A stretch of DNA of 64,000 nucleotides from Pachyseris speciosa (lineage: Eukaryota > Cnidaria > Anthozoa > Scleractinia > Pachyseridae): the NCBI GenBank assembly GCA_016490735.1, contig JAEMWC010001233.1, positions 25,001 through 89,000 of the forward strand. The letters are read 5' to 3'. Shown here in pieces: positions 43,098-53,159 of the stretch (position 1 is its first letter; every line of letters starts with the position of its first letter). The position numbers were made by a program, and so were the translations under genes. The notes under the pieces are model-generated. The model saw only the letters and a list, made by a program, of their open reading frames with translations, was not told where the DNA came from and did no database searches.

Positions 43098-44235
43098 TTA
43101 CCCAAAATAATGATAGTTGAGGGCTAAACAATAAGTGTGACAGCGAGTAATTCCGAACATTACCTCTAATTTTGACAGAAGCAGTTTCGTGTTACTATAG
43201 GTTGAATGCCATTTCTGGAACCTATTCCAAAATGAAGTTGCCTGCGTACAATGTATAAACAACTGCCACATGGTCTGACACTCAGAAGGACAAAAGAGGC
43301 TGGAGGGCGAGGCAATTTTCTTCATTTTGTACAACAAGCTATTCGTTGGTAAAATTCGGTGAATAATTTTATATTGGAACATCGTTAATTTAATTTCTTT
43401 TGTGGCTTTGAAAGATAAGAGGTAAATGTTATTTAAGTCATTCATCTCGATGCCGCACGCTAAAAGTTTTTTCTCAGCAGTGGGCGAAGGTAGATCTTCA
43501 AGGTTTAACAGCATTCCATATATTGTCTTGCATGTCAGTGAACCAATTGAGGTGGAAGGCGTAACTGGGTTTTCAGAACCTTCTTGCAATAGTTTCTTCC
43601 AAGTTTGGGGAATAGAAGAAAGAATGATATAATATTGTAAAAAACTACATTTTAGGTTGAATTTATTGCAAAAAGAGTTAAACGGAAGGAAACGGCCTTC
43701 ACAGGAGTCAAAAAGTTCCGAGATTTGTCTTACTTCTGCACGATACCAATGAGGAAAGTATACCATTTTCCTGTTCACAGTTATAAATCGGTTGTTCCAG
43801 ATTGTCTGTGAGAGAACCTCATTTTTATTTATGGGCGTGGCTGTTGCTATGTTTTGCCAGTAAAAAACAATTTGTTTGTAGAAGGCCGGAAGATGGTTGT
43901 CTAGGTCAAGGAGATTATAATCATAATTGCATTTAAACAATTCAGTTCCGCCAATACTGGCAAGGAGCAATTTTGGTATGTACTGCCATGGAGCATCCGA
44001 ATTAGAACATAACCGTTTAACCCAGTTTAACTTAGCGCCTTATCAAAGAGAGAAAAGTTCTTCATGTCCAGGCCACCAGCTGTTTTTTACTTGAACAGGG
44101 TAGTCTTTTTTTTACTTTGGCAGGTTTGTGATTCCAAATAAAATCGAAAGTGATCTTATTTACTTCTTTGCTGAAGTCTTTAGGCGTGTCCATGACGCTG
44201 CAGATAAAGACGAGTTTTAGAAAGGTCTCTTTGGG
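43098..44235 (-). mobile_element. L1/Tx1-type LINE ORF2 C-terminal fragment
   Basis: A 290-residue minus-strand frame (43970-43098) follows a decayed stretch reading SKEVNKITFDFIWNHKPAKV. It includes TIWNNRFITVNRKMVYFPHW, FQYKIIHRILPTNSLLYKMK, and a Cys-x-x-Cys-like/His block (LFCPSECQTMWQLFIHCTQA), as in the C-terminal zinc-knuckle region of Tx1/L1 ORF2. It is inserted in a copy B intron and has no RT domain. Confidence 0.75.
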
Positions 44236-44446
44236 ACCATATATGCAATGTTTTCTTTAACGATCCTAATTTTTGAAAAAAAAATTTCTTTTCAGACGCT
44301 TCTAGATCGTATGTAAAATGCACTCCAAGCGCGTAATTAAATTAAGCTTTATTGCTGATCTTTTATTCATTTTCCAATCTCTTACCTTATAATATCTGCC
44401 TTATTTGTGCAAAGTCGTTTACTTTTAGTCCAATAATTTGCTGTAG

Positions 44447-44700
44447 AACTCCTGAGATTGATTCCGCCTCATCAGTTCAAGAAGTTGTGGAGGGAAACGG
44501 AACTGTCCTTTCCTGTATTGCCAATGGCAATCCACGTCCAAAAATTACATGGACCAAACGAGGAAGCTCAGCCGCAACCTCTACGTCACCAATCCTTATT
44601 CTACCAAACTTGACAAGAGAGGAAAATGGAACATTCCACAAATGCGTAGCGGAAAATGAACTTGGATCAAAAGAAAGGAATATTGGGATCATTGTACAGT
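44447..44700 (+). pseudogene. Copy B Ig exon, one base short at its start
   Basis: 254 bp against 255 in gene A. After TPEIDSASSVQEVVEGNGTV it reads LSCIANGNPRPKITWTKRGS, then NGTFHKCVAENELGSKERN. Comparison places the lost base within the first 10 nt (aactcctgag here, atccccctgag in A), so phase 1 entry fails. Confidence 0.75.
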
Positions 44701-44974
44701 GTAAGTATTGATTCAATTCATTCTGGCGTGATCATTACGTGACCACCGTTGTGTATAGAGTTTACATATGATAAATTTCCACATATTTAGTGAGTTGAAA
44801 ATAATTATGGAATACATGCCTCACTTTGAAGCTTTAAGCGAATACACTTGTTCATGAACGGCTGTTGCGTAGTGAAACAGTTACATTTCTTCAAGACGCA
44901 CCAAGTGTGACGATTCAAAAGTGCCCTTTTCCATTTACCGAGGGTAATTAATCTAACACCAGTTTTCAAGAACT

Positions 44975-45075
44975 GGAGAAGCAGTGTCACACAGTGAGGT
45001 CCTAGTCATTCCAGCTATCAGAAGGAATGAATCAGGCAGTTATGAGTATTGCATTGGTACCAACGACTCCAAGTC
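44975..45075 (+). pseudogene. Ig half-domain relic
   Basis: EAVSHSEVLVIPAIRRNESG, then SYEYCIGTNDS, resembles the second half of the Ig 4 type. It has no splice-compatible first half. Confidence 0.55.
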
Positions 45076-45289
45076 TTTTCTTCTGTTTTCTCATGGTTTT
45101 ATTAATCGGTGACGCTTGTTGCATTTTACAACGGATGTGGAAATAACTAAATAAATAAAATAATTATTACATATATTACTGTCACAGGCACACAGGGCAT
45201 CTCATTATTAAAGCAAATTTAAATGCTGCAAATAACACACTAATAACAGCCATGAAATAACACCTACAAAATGACATCAAATTTAATTT

Positions 45290-46103
45290 AAGTAGAACCT
45301 GGATGGTCCAAGACAAATTTCAGCTGAACGATGCTAAGACTGAGTTTCTTATTATAGGTACACGCGCACAGTTAAATAAGGTTATGATAAATGACTTGCA
45401 AGTAGGTGAGGTAATGGCTTCTGCTGTCCACTCGGTTAGAAATCTTGGTGTTTGGTTTGATGCAAACATGAATATGATCACACATATTAACAGCATATGT
45501 CAGGCTATTTATTACCATCTACACGACATCCGGCGTATCAGAAAGTATTTATCATATGACAATAGGAAGACCATTGTACAGGCTATTATAATGTCACGAT
45601 TAGACTACTGTAACGGTTTATTATACGGTACGCCCGCTGTTCATCTTGGTAAGCTGCAACGCCTGCAGAACGCGGCAGCTCGGCTGGTATGTACTGTATC
45701 CAGGTATAATAATATAACACCATCCCTGATCAACCTGCACTGGCTTCCGGTTACCCATAGAATAGAATTCAAGATAGCAATGCTAGTTCACAAATGTATT
45801 TACGGTGTCGCACCACAATATCTTTTAGACTTGATAAAAATCAAAGAGAGCTCGCGGTATCAGTTGAGATCACACCGGGGCATACTTCTAATGGACAATA
45901 CTTATAGAACAAAAAAGACACTAGGTGATAGGACGTTTGAAAATGCCGCGCCCAAAGTATGGAATCGACTCCCTTTAGAAATTAGACAATGTCAATCATT
46001 GAACACTTTTAAAGTTTTACTAAAGACACATCTTTTTAAATTAGCTTTTTATTAGCTCTCTTATTAACTCATTTTTATTTTTATTGCTTTCCGAAAATTG
46101 TAA

Positions 46104-46138
<35 letters not shown>

Positions 46139-46240
46139 CATTAATTGGATTAGCTATTTATTACTTTAAGATTTCAATGTTGTAATGCGCATTCGATCAT
46201 ATCTTTATTGCATGTTAGACTGCGCAATATAAGAAATAAA

Positions 46241-46277
<37 letters not shown>

Positions 46278-46280
46278 GAT
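45290..46280 (+). mobile_element. 5'-truncated LINE, RT C-terminal part with (ATT)n tails
   Basis: A 250-residue frame (45303-46055) starts inside RT: LNDAKTEFLIIGTRAQLNKV, SVRNLGVWFDANMNMITHIN, LQNAAARLVCTVSRYNNITP and PKVWNRLPLEIRQCQSLNTF, ending THLFKLAFY. It is the same family as 57240-59517. (att)n tracts at about 46108-46139 and 46240-46276 mark the 3' end. Confidence 0.8.
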
Positions 46281-46994
46281 TAAAGTTAGGCAGACGAGCT
46301 CTCGCGCCACGCGCTAACCCGGGCGATAAAGGATGCTGGTCTTGTGCCGTAGACTATCTCCAGAAGAAAGCTGCAGTTCCATACGGGGATAGCGCGTGGA
46401 AAAAAGGAAAAGTTAAAAATATCAGTTTGCGCGGGGAAGTGATCAAATTTCATGTCGTGTAAGCGTCTAGTGAGAGAGTGGTACAGTTAATGGGAGGAGG
46501 TTAGAGGGAAGAAAAAAGTGATCTGAAAAAAAAAAAAAGTTTTACAATTTTTTTGTAACCCACCCCCCCCCCTAAAAAAATTTTTTTCCATGCCTTATTT
46601 TTTTCAACCACACCCCAAAAATAAAAGCCCTTTTTAGACAGTTGATAAGAACAAACCAGTTTTAAAAAAAAATAAACTTGTTTGAAAAAATTAAACTAGT
46701 TCAGTGAAAAAAAATAAACTGGGTTGAAAGAAATTTAAACCAAAATAAAATTTGAACCACAGCAGATACGTACTTTGAGAGGTTTATATCAGTAAGATTC
46801 TGGGACGCCATAAACATAAAGTTGAGTCGTTGACACTCATGATGCTCAGAGAAGTAATGGCCAATCCAGTGCACTCAGCATATCAGACACGCTTGACTCG
46901 AGGGAAGACGAAGCGGGCAACTTTTTCCAGATTAGAAATGTTGTGCTGGGTATAAGGATCCCGAACTTAACAAGCATAGTTTGGCCTTACAAAT

Positions 46995-47210
46995 AGTGGA
47001 ATAGAGAATTAACTCTGAAGTGTAAATTAAAGTGCTACTTAAACCCATGAATAACCCACTGGGCGTTAGCCCTAGTAAAGGGAAACAGGGAACCACACGA
47101 GGCAAAGAAAAAATCTTTTGACCTCGGTGGGAATCGAACCCACGACCTCCGGATTAGATCTACCGTTACTCTGCCGACTGAGCTACAAGGTCGCACAGAG
47201 AAAGTCGGGG
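46995..47210 (-). mobile_element. tRNA-derived SINE
   Basis: The head 47192-47120 folds as a tRNA: acceptor GACCTTG/CGAGGTC, D-arm with TAGCTCAGTCGGCAGAG, B-box GGGTTCGATTCCC. The anticodon stem pairs poorly. A non-tRNA body (about 120 bp) follows on the minus strand, as in SINEs. Confidence 0.7.
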
Positions 47211-47539
47211 ACGATTTTTAGATGGTGAATCGCGGCAAAGAGAAAGTAAGGGTACATATGAATGTTGTGCCGCGTAGCAAGTCTCGCGCGTACAGTGATA
47301 AAGTTACGAGATATAAAGTTGAGAATCTTAGAGCTGTTGCTTACGACGCACGATTATGCTTAGATGATGTGATTATTCCTCCAATATGCTCACAATTAAA
47401 GCCTGAGTTATTTAATCATTATGATTGTTACCATATTCTTCAGTTCAAGACAACAAACGGTATTTAAATTACAAAGATAGTTTCAGAGACTTCAGTGTCT
47501 GATAAATAACGAAGAAAGATTGATCGGCTCTAATAATTA

Positions 47540-47720
47540 GTATATACCACACAGGTGAATAGTGCTTTTCGCGCGCTCTGATTGGTTAACTCGGAGGTGA
47601 TTAGCAAGTACTATTCACCTCCGAGTAGCCGGCGCGCGATATTTTACAATTTCCCACCGCTTGTTGCTATATTGTCACACATGAAATATCCACCACTATT
47701 CACCTCCACTTCGGTGAATA
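47540..47720. repeat. Palindromic repeat with ggtgaata/tattcacc motifs
   Basis: ggtgaatagtg, ctattcacctcc and cacttcggtgaata recur in both orientations, and cgcgcgctctgattgg faces ggcgcgcgat. Foldback type, non-coding. Confidence 0.65.
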
Positions 47721-47861
47721 ATTGTTAGATCAGTTATTTACTTTGTCTTGATTTTGCCCTGGAATTAGGCCCTGGCTGATCAAAGAACGGAGAATTAATT
47801 CACTATCCAGCAGATAGCATTTACCACAACTAATGCATTTTCTATCCGCCTGAAATAAGGA

Positions 47862-47974
47862 AGAATGATCCTCGCAGTTGTGTACGCAATTTATGCAATT
47901 GCGAAAAGAAGCCTGAAAAAAAATTCAGGACTTAAACGGGGTTTGAACCCGTGACCTCGCGATATCGGTGCGAT

Positions 47975-48015
<41 letters not shown>

Positions 48016-48230
48016 AGGTCCATTGTGGGTTCATATGTTCCCGTAAAAGAGAAGGGTGTGAATGATGAATATGGAATAAATCATATATGAACTGCGGATA
48101 TGAAATCAAATGAAGAATGATCCTCGCAGTTGTGAACGCAATTTATGCAATTGCGAAAAGAAGCCTGAAAAAAATTCAGGACTTCAACGGGGTTTGAACC
48201 CGTGACCTCGTGATACCGGTGCGATGCTCT

Positions 48231-48261
<31 letters not shown>

Positions 48262-48440
48262 AAGCAGGTCAATTGTAGGTTCATATGTTCCCGTGAAAGG
48301 GAATAGTGTGAATGATTAATATGAAATAAATCATATATGAACTGCGGAAATGAAATCAAATGAAGAATGATCCTCGCAGTTGTGAACGCAATTTATCCAA
48401 TTGCGAAAAGAAGCCTGAAAAACTTCAATGGGGTTTGAGC
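47862..48440 (-). repeat. Tandem tRNA-like SINE array, period about 250 bp
   Basis: Minus-strand tRNA-like heads at 48000-47928 and 48250-48179, each with A-box TAGCTCAGTTGGT, B-box GGGTTCAAACCCCG and acceptor pairs GGCTTCA/TGAAGTC. Each is followed by tcaggcttcttttcgcaatt and a common tail. A third copy is truncated at 48440. Unit borders at 47862, 48113 and 48363 give a 250-251-bp period. Anticodon positions differ between copies, and one copy has lost a D-loop base, so they are not decoding tRNAs. Confidence 0.75.
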
Positions 48441-49420
48441 AAATTCAACCAGGAATCCGATAGCCAGTTTTCTGATTAATTATGATGTTATTACTGTCAC
48501 CGTTGTTTCCTTCCATTTTAGAATTGTTTTTCTAAGGAATGGTGACATTGAGAGTTCTAGACGCCTTGATATAGTGCAGTAAATTCGTGTCTCTCTGTAA
48601 TTTGCAGCTCTATAACTGAATGTCAGGAAATTCTTGTTAATGCTTAACCAGAAAATTCGTTTAGTTATACCGGAGACAGAGTAATGGAAGATTACATTAA
48701 CGCATCAGTTCTGTCACATTGAAACAAGTGTTAAGTCTTCTGAAATTGAAATTAATTGTAAATGAAATGATTTCTGTACCAAAAAAGCAAAAAACGTGCG
48801 TTTTCTCATGTGAGCATAATACGGCATAATCGCGATACCCTCAGAGCATAATAGCGAAAGCTCTTTGAGAATCGAGCATAATCGAGTATAGGATAACAGT
48901 GGAAAGGCTCAATAGTATGTAATGTGGAAAACCTTCCCTTTTTCCTCTTAAAAGAAGCATGGCATTGATTATGCATGTTGGGTCGCTACTGCTTAATGTA
49001 ATTTTATTTCAGTGCCGCGAAGGAGGTGAGTTACTCGTCCATAAGTCTCGTTAATTCGAAAGAAGCCGCACCTTTTTGCCTACGCCAAAGAGAAGATGGA
49101 AATGCTGAAATTCAGTATCGAAACTTCCAGTAATTTGGACAATCAGATGTCACACCAAATTTACCTTGGTTAATTTGAATTTCACAAAAAAAGTCTTGAC
49201 GTTTGGAGATATTTCCCCCTCCAATGCATTATCTCCCGATTAAACAAAGTTTTGTAGAACTAGGATTAATTTATACCAGACCACCTTCACAAGTGGTCTC
49301 CCTCTATCGATTTGTTCTGATTTAGTTCGATTAAAAGAAAAAGCTGTGAAAGCTCTTCATGTCTGAGTTACCCAAGGGAATAGCTTGTAATGACAGAACG
49401 CTAAACGTCATTTTTTACAG

Positions 49421-49816
49421 ATGCATTTTTTATGTGGAATGCTCCTCCTCCAGCCTGGAACCAGACTATTCCTGGAGCTAACGCGATGGCAAACATCCAG
49501 ACTGCCGTCCTTCAAGTTCCGAATGGAAGTACTAATGTCCCACTGAGATGGAGTTACAATCTGCTGAACTGGCAGAGCATTAGCATTACCATCTTCAGTA
49601 TTCGTTACGGTAACGACTTACCAGATCAAAATATTTATGTTGTGAGAGGAGGTACCGCAACCTATGACAAATCTAGGTTCAGCATTGACAGTACAAGTGA
49701 ATATTCTACTTTGACCATAAAAACCGTAACTAAACGAGAAAACGCCACGTACCAGTGCAGGATTGTACTTACCGATGGAACTGAATGGGCCTATGACATC
49801 CGGCTAGATGTTTCAG
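49421..49816 (+). CDS. Gene C V-like N-terminal domain exon
   Basis: 396 bp, phase 1-1. It reads FMWNAPPPAWNQTIPGANAM, then IQTAVLQVPNGSTNVPLRWS and FSIDSTSEYSTLTIKTVTKR, ENATYQCRIVLTDGTEWAYD. A Trp (LRWSY) and the Y-x-C motif are present, but the usual B-strand Cys has no equivalent (QTAVLQV), so the disulfide of classical V domains is missing or rewired. Confidence 0.75.
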
Positions 49817-52800
49817 GTATGGACAAGTAAAGTGCTCTCTATTAATTATAACTTGAAGCCTTTTTCCACACTATTCCGTATAATGTTCCATTATGCTTAC
49901 AGTTAAACCCTTGCGTTATCGTCTTTTTTTTTAATTATTGTTATTACTCAGTTCAAAACAGCAAACAGCATTGAATTGAATATACTTCAAAGTATGCCAA
50001 ATGAAGCAGCACGTGACCAGTTAGTTACCGGGCCCTGCCCACACTATCCCGTACAAATAATTATTATATGACTGGCTCTTTCAATCTTTCAATCCGTTAT
50101 CGACCAAGTTTGTTCGGTCAAGATGGCGGGATTTTGGCGTCGTAAAAAACTAATGAGGCCAATATCCCGCAATCTTGACCTCACCCAAATTTATAAGAAC
50201 GTAACTTGTGAAACGACCTCTCAACTGTTTACGGGTTTATGTCAAAAGCTCACGTCACGTGCTAATTACGTTTTTACATACGGGACGCGGACACACGGAG
50301 CACAGTAGTCAATATGTTTTAGTCCGTTTTACAGTCGGACGATTTGGCAGCTATGGTATGCTGATTTGTCATTTTTCCTCGGAAGCCATCTGTTGTAATA
50401 AATGGCGTCGTTACTCGTGGGATCATGTAAGACCTTGGCCTCGTAGTAAATCATTAATTTCCACGCACCGATTCAGAACACAGCGGCAGCGACAACTTGG
50501 TTGATCCGGTTTTATCTTCTGTCTATTCTGCAACGGTTTTTACGGAACTTCAGTTAAGGAAAAGCTGAGTTCACAATACATTTAAACGCTATGCACGTCT
50601 CTGCGGCCGAAGCAGTGTTTCATTATGAACGGTGGATAATTTTATTCCTTTTTGAGGCGAAAAATCGCAGTTTACAAATTTATCCGGATTTGTGCGAAGG
50701 AGGTCTATTACTATATGTCACAAATTAGTGTCTAGTACACGTATTTTTATACACGAGTGACAATTTTTTGGTTTACACTCAAACTTTGAAGCTGTGGCTG
50801 GCAGGAATAAGGTGTCAATTCCTTAATCCTGATCTTGCTTTCACTTTATAGTTCCTTTAGAAATCACTCACATCTCCGAGGACATCACAATGAGTAAAGG
50901 TGACTTGGTGACTCTCATCTGTACAGCTGTTGGTAGCCCAAGACCAAACATCACCTGGACAAGACTTTCCGATAACAGTGTTGTCACCATGCCTTTGAAA
51001 ATTAGTGGTGAAAAGGATGAAGGATCCTACAGATGCACTGCTGATAATGGTTTTGGAAATTCTGTTACCAGAGATGTCTTTATTTCACTCTCAAGTTAGT
51101 CCATATAACTAAATTACTTACCACATTATATGTTATTCCGTGTTATTCCGAGAAGATGACACCTTCATATGAGAATGTTTACTGCTGAGCTGCAGACGCC
51201 ATTATTGCTTGCATTGCTTTAATCACTGAAACACAACTGTAACGTTGTGCTGTTTTAGTATTTCAATCTAGAGTTAGTGTAATATCAATCTTCTGTTGCG
51301 CTCGACTTTGCCTCTCCAAGTATAAGCTACGTTTTCAGTCATTGCTTACCCCATTTATTAGACTGCAAAACAGCCGTATTTTTGCGTTGGTCGAATACGA
51401 GGTCTCGTCAAGTGAAAGGTCTGGAGCGAAGGTGAAAACGTAGAGTGGGACTGGGGAGAGACGTTTTTTCTCTCGCCTCACACGTCAAGCGCGCGAGAAT
51501 TCGCGCCTTCAGAAGCGAAAATAAAACCCGACTGTTTTGCAGTCTAGGCATTTATGTATTGATTTATTATTTTTTAGAGTTAATATTTGTAAAGAGAGAC
51601 CCAATTCAGCAAACTGATTAAAACAAAGTCCTATGTCGTAAGCTGCACAAGAATACTAAGAAACATTTTAATATTCAGATTTCTGTGGAACAATTCAACT
51701 AATTAATACCATCGTCGTATCGGATATTCATTCTATAGATCCTCCAAAAATTATCAGACCTCAAACAGCTACATGGAAAATAATGGCCGGAGAGACGTTC
51801 ACTATTGAATGTCTTGCGACTGGAGGCCCTAATCTTCAGTATGAATGGACCAATGCCGAGGGCAGAATTGTTGCCAGTGAAAAATATCTCCGTTTAGATA
51901 ACGTAGGCGATAGCGCTGCGGGAAATTACATGTGTACCGCGAAAAACAGCTTGGGCTCTGACAGTTTTACTGTTACTATTCAAGTAATAGAAAGCACAGG
52001 TAAGTTAAATCTTAAGTACTTAGGTACAAGTTCGGTGGGTCGCCCGTTTACTTTGAATACACTTTCATGTCATTCTTATGACCCGATGATAATTATTCGT
52101 GAACCAAACATTGAGGCCACACTCACTATGCAGAGCACTACTGGGCTAGCACCAACCACGACAAACTGTTAAGCTAATAATCATAAGAACGGTAGAGGAA
52201 TAAAACTAGTGTAGATGGGATTTTCAGACGTCTCCTGTGTTCAGTGCATTGCCATTTAATTCTTCCGATCGTATACTCGTGGCAATAACCATCATTTCTC
52301 TACTTTGCGCCATTATTAAGGTCGTCGCTTCTTCCCCCTCATCCTCCTCCTCCTCGTCATCCTCATTATCATCCTTGTCATCATCTTCTTCCTCCTCCTC
52401 CCCCTCCTCCTCCTCATCGTCATCATCATCATCATCGCCATCGAAACCGTCATGGTCGTTGACATCATTTATTTTATTTTTACTTATCACCCTTCCCCCG
52501 TGTTAACGTAAATGATGTCACCATGATTTTCCTTACAGCTTCTTCAAGAAACCTCTCTGTTGCAACATCCAATACACCGGTCCCACAACGACGTAAGGAA
52601 AGCATTACATCTTCAAGTAGGTTTTGAATGTACTAGTGTGCGGGTTTATAGTTTCCAGTTCAAATAGATTCCAACAGTTACTCAACAGCATGGTAATCTG
52701 CTATAGCACAATGAATCTGAATTTCAGCTTTAACCCTTCTCAGAAAGATGACAGATAACTGATAACTAAATGATTTTAGTGGCTTAGCCAACATGGAGCT

Positions 52801-53157
52801 GAACTTCGAAGACAAGGTAAAACTATGCCACCATATGGCTATTAGTACAAAAGCCTTTTTGTCTCATTGTGCTTCAGGCGATACTCCATGGCATATTTTG
52901 ATTGGAATTGCACTGGGTGGATTGGTGGTTTTGACTGCTGTTATAGGGCTTGCTGTGTGGTGTCGACGAAAGGCCAATAAAAGTGAGTAGAGACCGTTGA
53001 TTTCAGTTCTTTGTCATTTCCACTTCTTATACAAAGTTCATTTTATATCCTTATTTGATTCCTGATTCGAGCAATCACCAAAATAAATCTTTTAAAAAAA
53101 CCCTGCTGGCAATCAAGTCTTCTCTTTACACCAGACCTGCCAATCAGTAAATTTTGA
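49421..53157 (+). CDS. Receptor gene C: V-like + two Ig + stalk + TM
   Basis: Exons 49421-49816, 50852-51094, 51739-51999, 52539-52616, 52878-52982 and possibly 53135-53157, all phase 1-1 up to the last. The product is a single-pass IgSF protein: a V-like domain (132 codons), two I-set-like domains, a 26-residue Ser/Thr/Pro stalk, one TM helix and a tail of only about a dozen residues if the terminal exon is right. Frames are clean, unlike gene A. No SEA or kinase exon lies between it and the start of gene D, 3.3 kb on. The architecture suits a cell-surface recognition or decoy protein (inference). The signal peptide exon upstream of 49421 was not identified. Confidence 0.7.
50852..51094 (+). 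CDS. Gene C Ig domain 1
   Basis: 243 bp, phase 1-1. It reads MSKGDLVTLICTAVGSPRPN, then ITWTRLSDNS and EGSYRCTADNGFGNSVT. Both Cys and the Trp are present. It ends at a GTTAGT donor. Confidence 0.85.
51739..51999 (+). CDS. Gene C Ig domain 2
   Basis: 261 bp, phase 1-1. It starts DPPKIIRPQTATWKIMAGE, then FTIECLATGGPNLQYEWTNA and AGNYMCTAKNSLGSDSFTV. Both Cys and the Trp are present. Confidence 0.85.
52328..52450. repeat. (TCC/TCA)n low-complexity tract
   Basis: It produces open frames of poly-Ser on one strand and acidic residues on the other. It lies inside a gene C intron. Confidence 0.9.
52539..52616 (+). CDS. Gene C stalk exon
   Basis: 78 bp, phase 1-1, acceptor ccttacag. It reads SSRNLSVATSNTPVPQRRKE, then SITSS, a hydrophilic Ser/Thr/Pro linker. 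Confidence 0.6.
52878..52982 (+). CDS. Gene C transmembrane exon
   Basis: 105 bp, phase 1-1, acceptor gtgcttcag, donor GTGAGT. It reads DTPWHILIGIALGGLVVLTA, then VIGLAVWCRRKANK: one helix followed by a basic stop-transfer signal. Confidence 0.8.
53135..53157 (+). CDS. Gene C possible terminal exon
   Basis: The acceptor ctctttacaccag in the right phase would add NLPISKF and then TGA. It is too short to be sure of. Confidence 0.3.
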
Positions 53158-53159
53158 TT

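Larger units (their letters stand above)
40925..44885 (+). pseudogene. Copy B: inverted partial duplicate of gene A Ig region
   Basis: It contains, in gene A order: the decayed Ig relic (40925-41190), a half-Ig exon (41396-41560), an Ig exon (41971-42215) and an Ig exon (44447-44700). Introns match too: ttaacggaagtattttgatg upstream of the 41971 exon; tagaagcttggatagatagg after it; gatcattacgtgaccaccgt-type sequence after 44700, to about 44885. The corresponding gene A span is about 27275-29230 on the minus strand. A LINE fragment and simple repeats (about 42380-44340) enlarge one intron. No V-like, SEA or TM exon follows. Two of three exons have one-base losses, so it is unlikely to encode protein. 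Confidence 0.8.

Noticed and set aside
38981..44235. One single L1/Tx1 element spanning both fragments
   Set aside because: On the minus strand the C-terminal fragment lies upstream of the RT fragment, the wrong order, so they are separate insertions.
47222..47467. 81-residue plus-strand frame beside the SINE
   Set aside because: No recognisable motif, no exon partners, and repeats on both sides.
47120..48250. Functional tRNA genes
   Set aside because: Promoter boxes and acceptor stems are good, but anticodon arms are poor or vary between copies and SINE bodies follow, so they are SINE heads.
52224..52506. Poly-Ser and poly-acidic frames on opposite strands
   Set aside because: Low-complexity trinucleotide tract inside a gene C intron.
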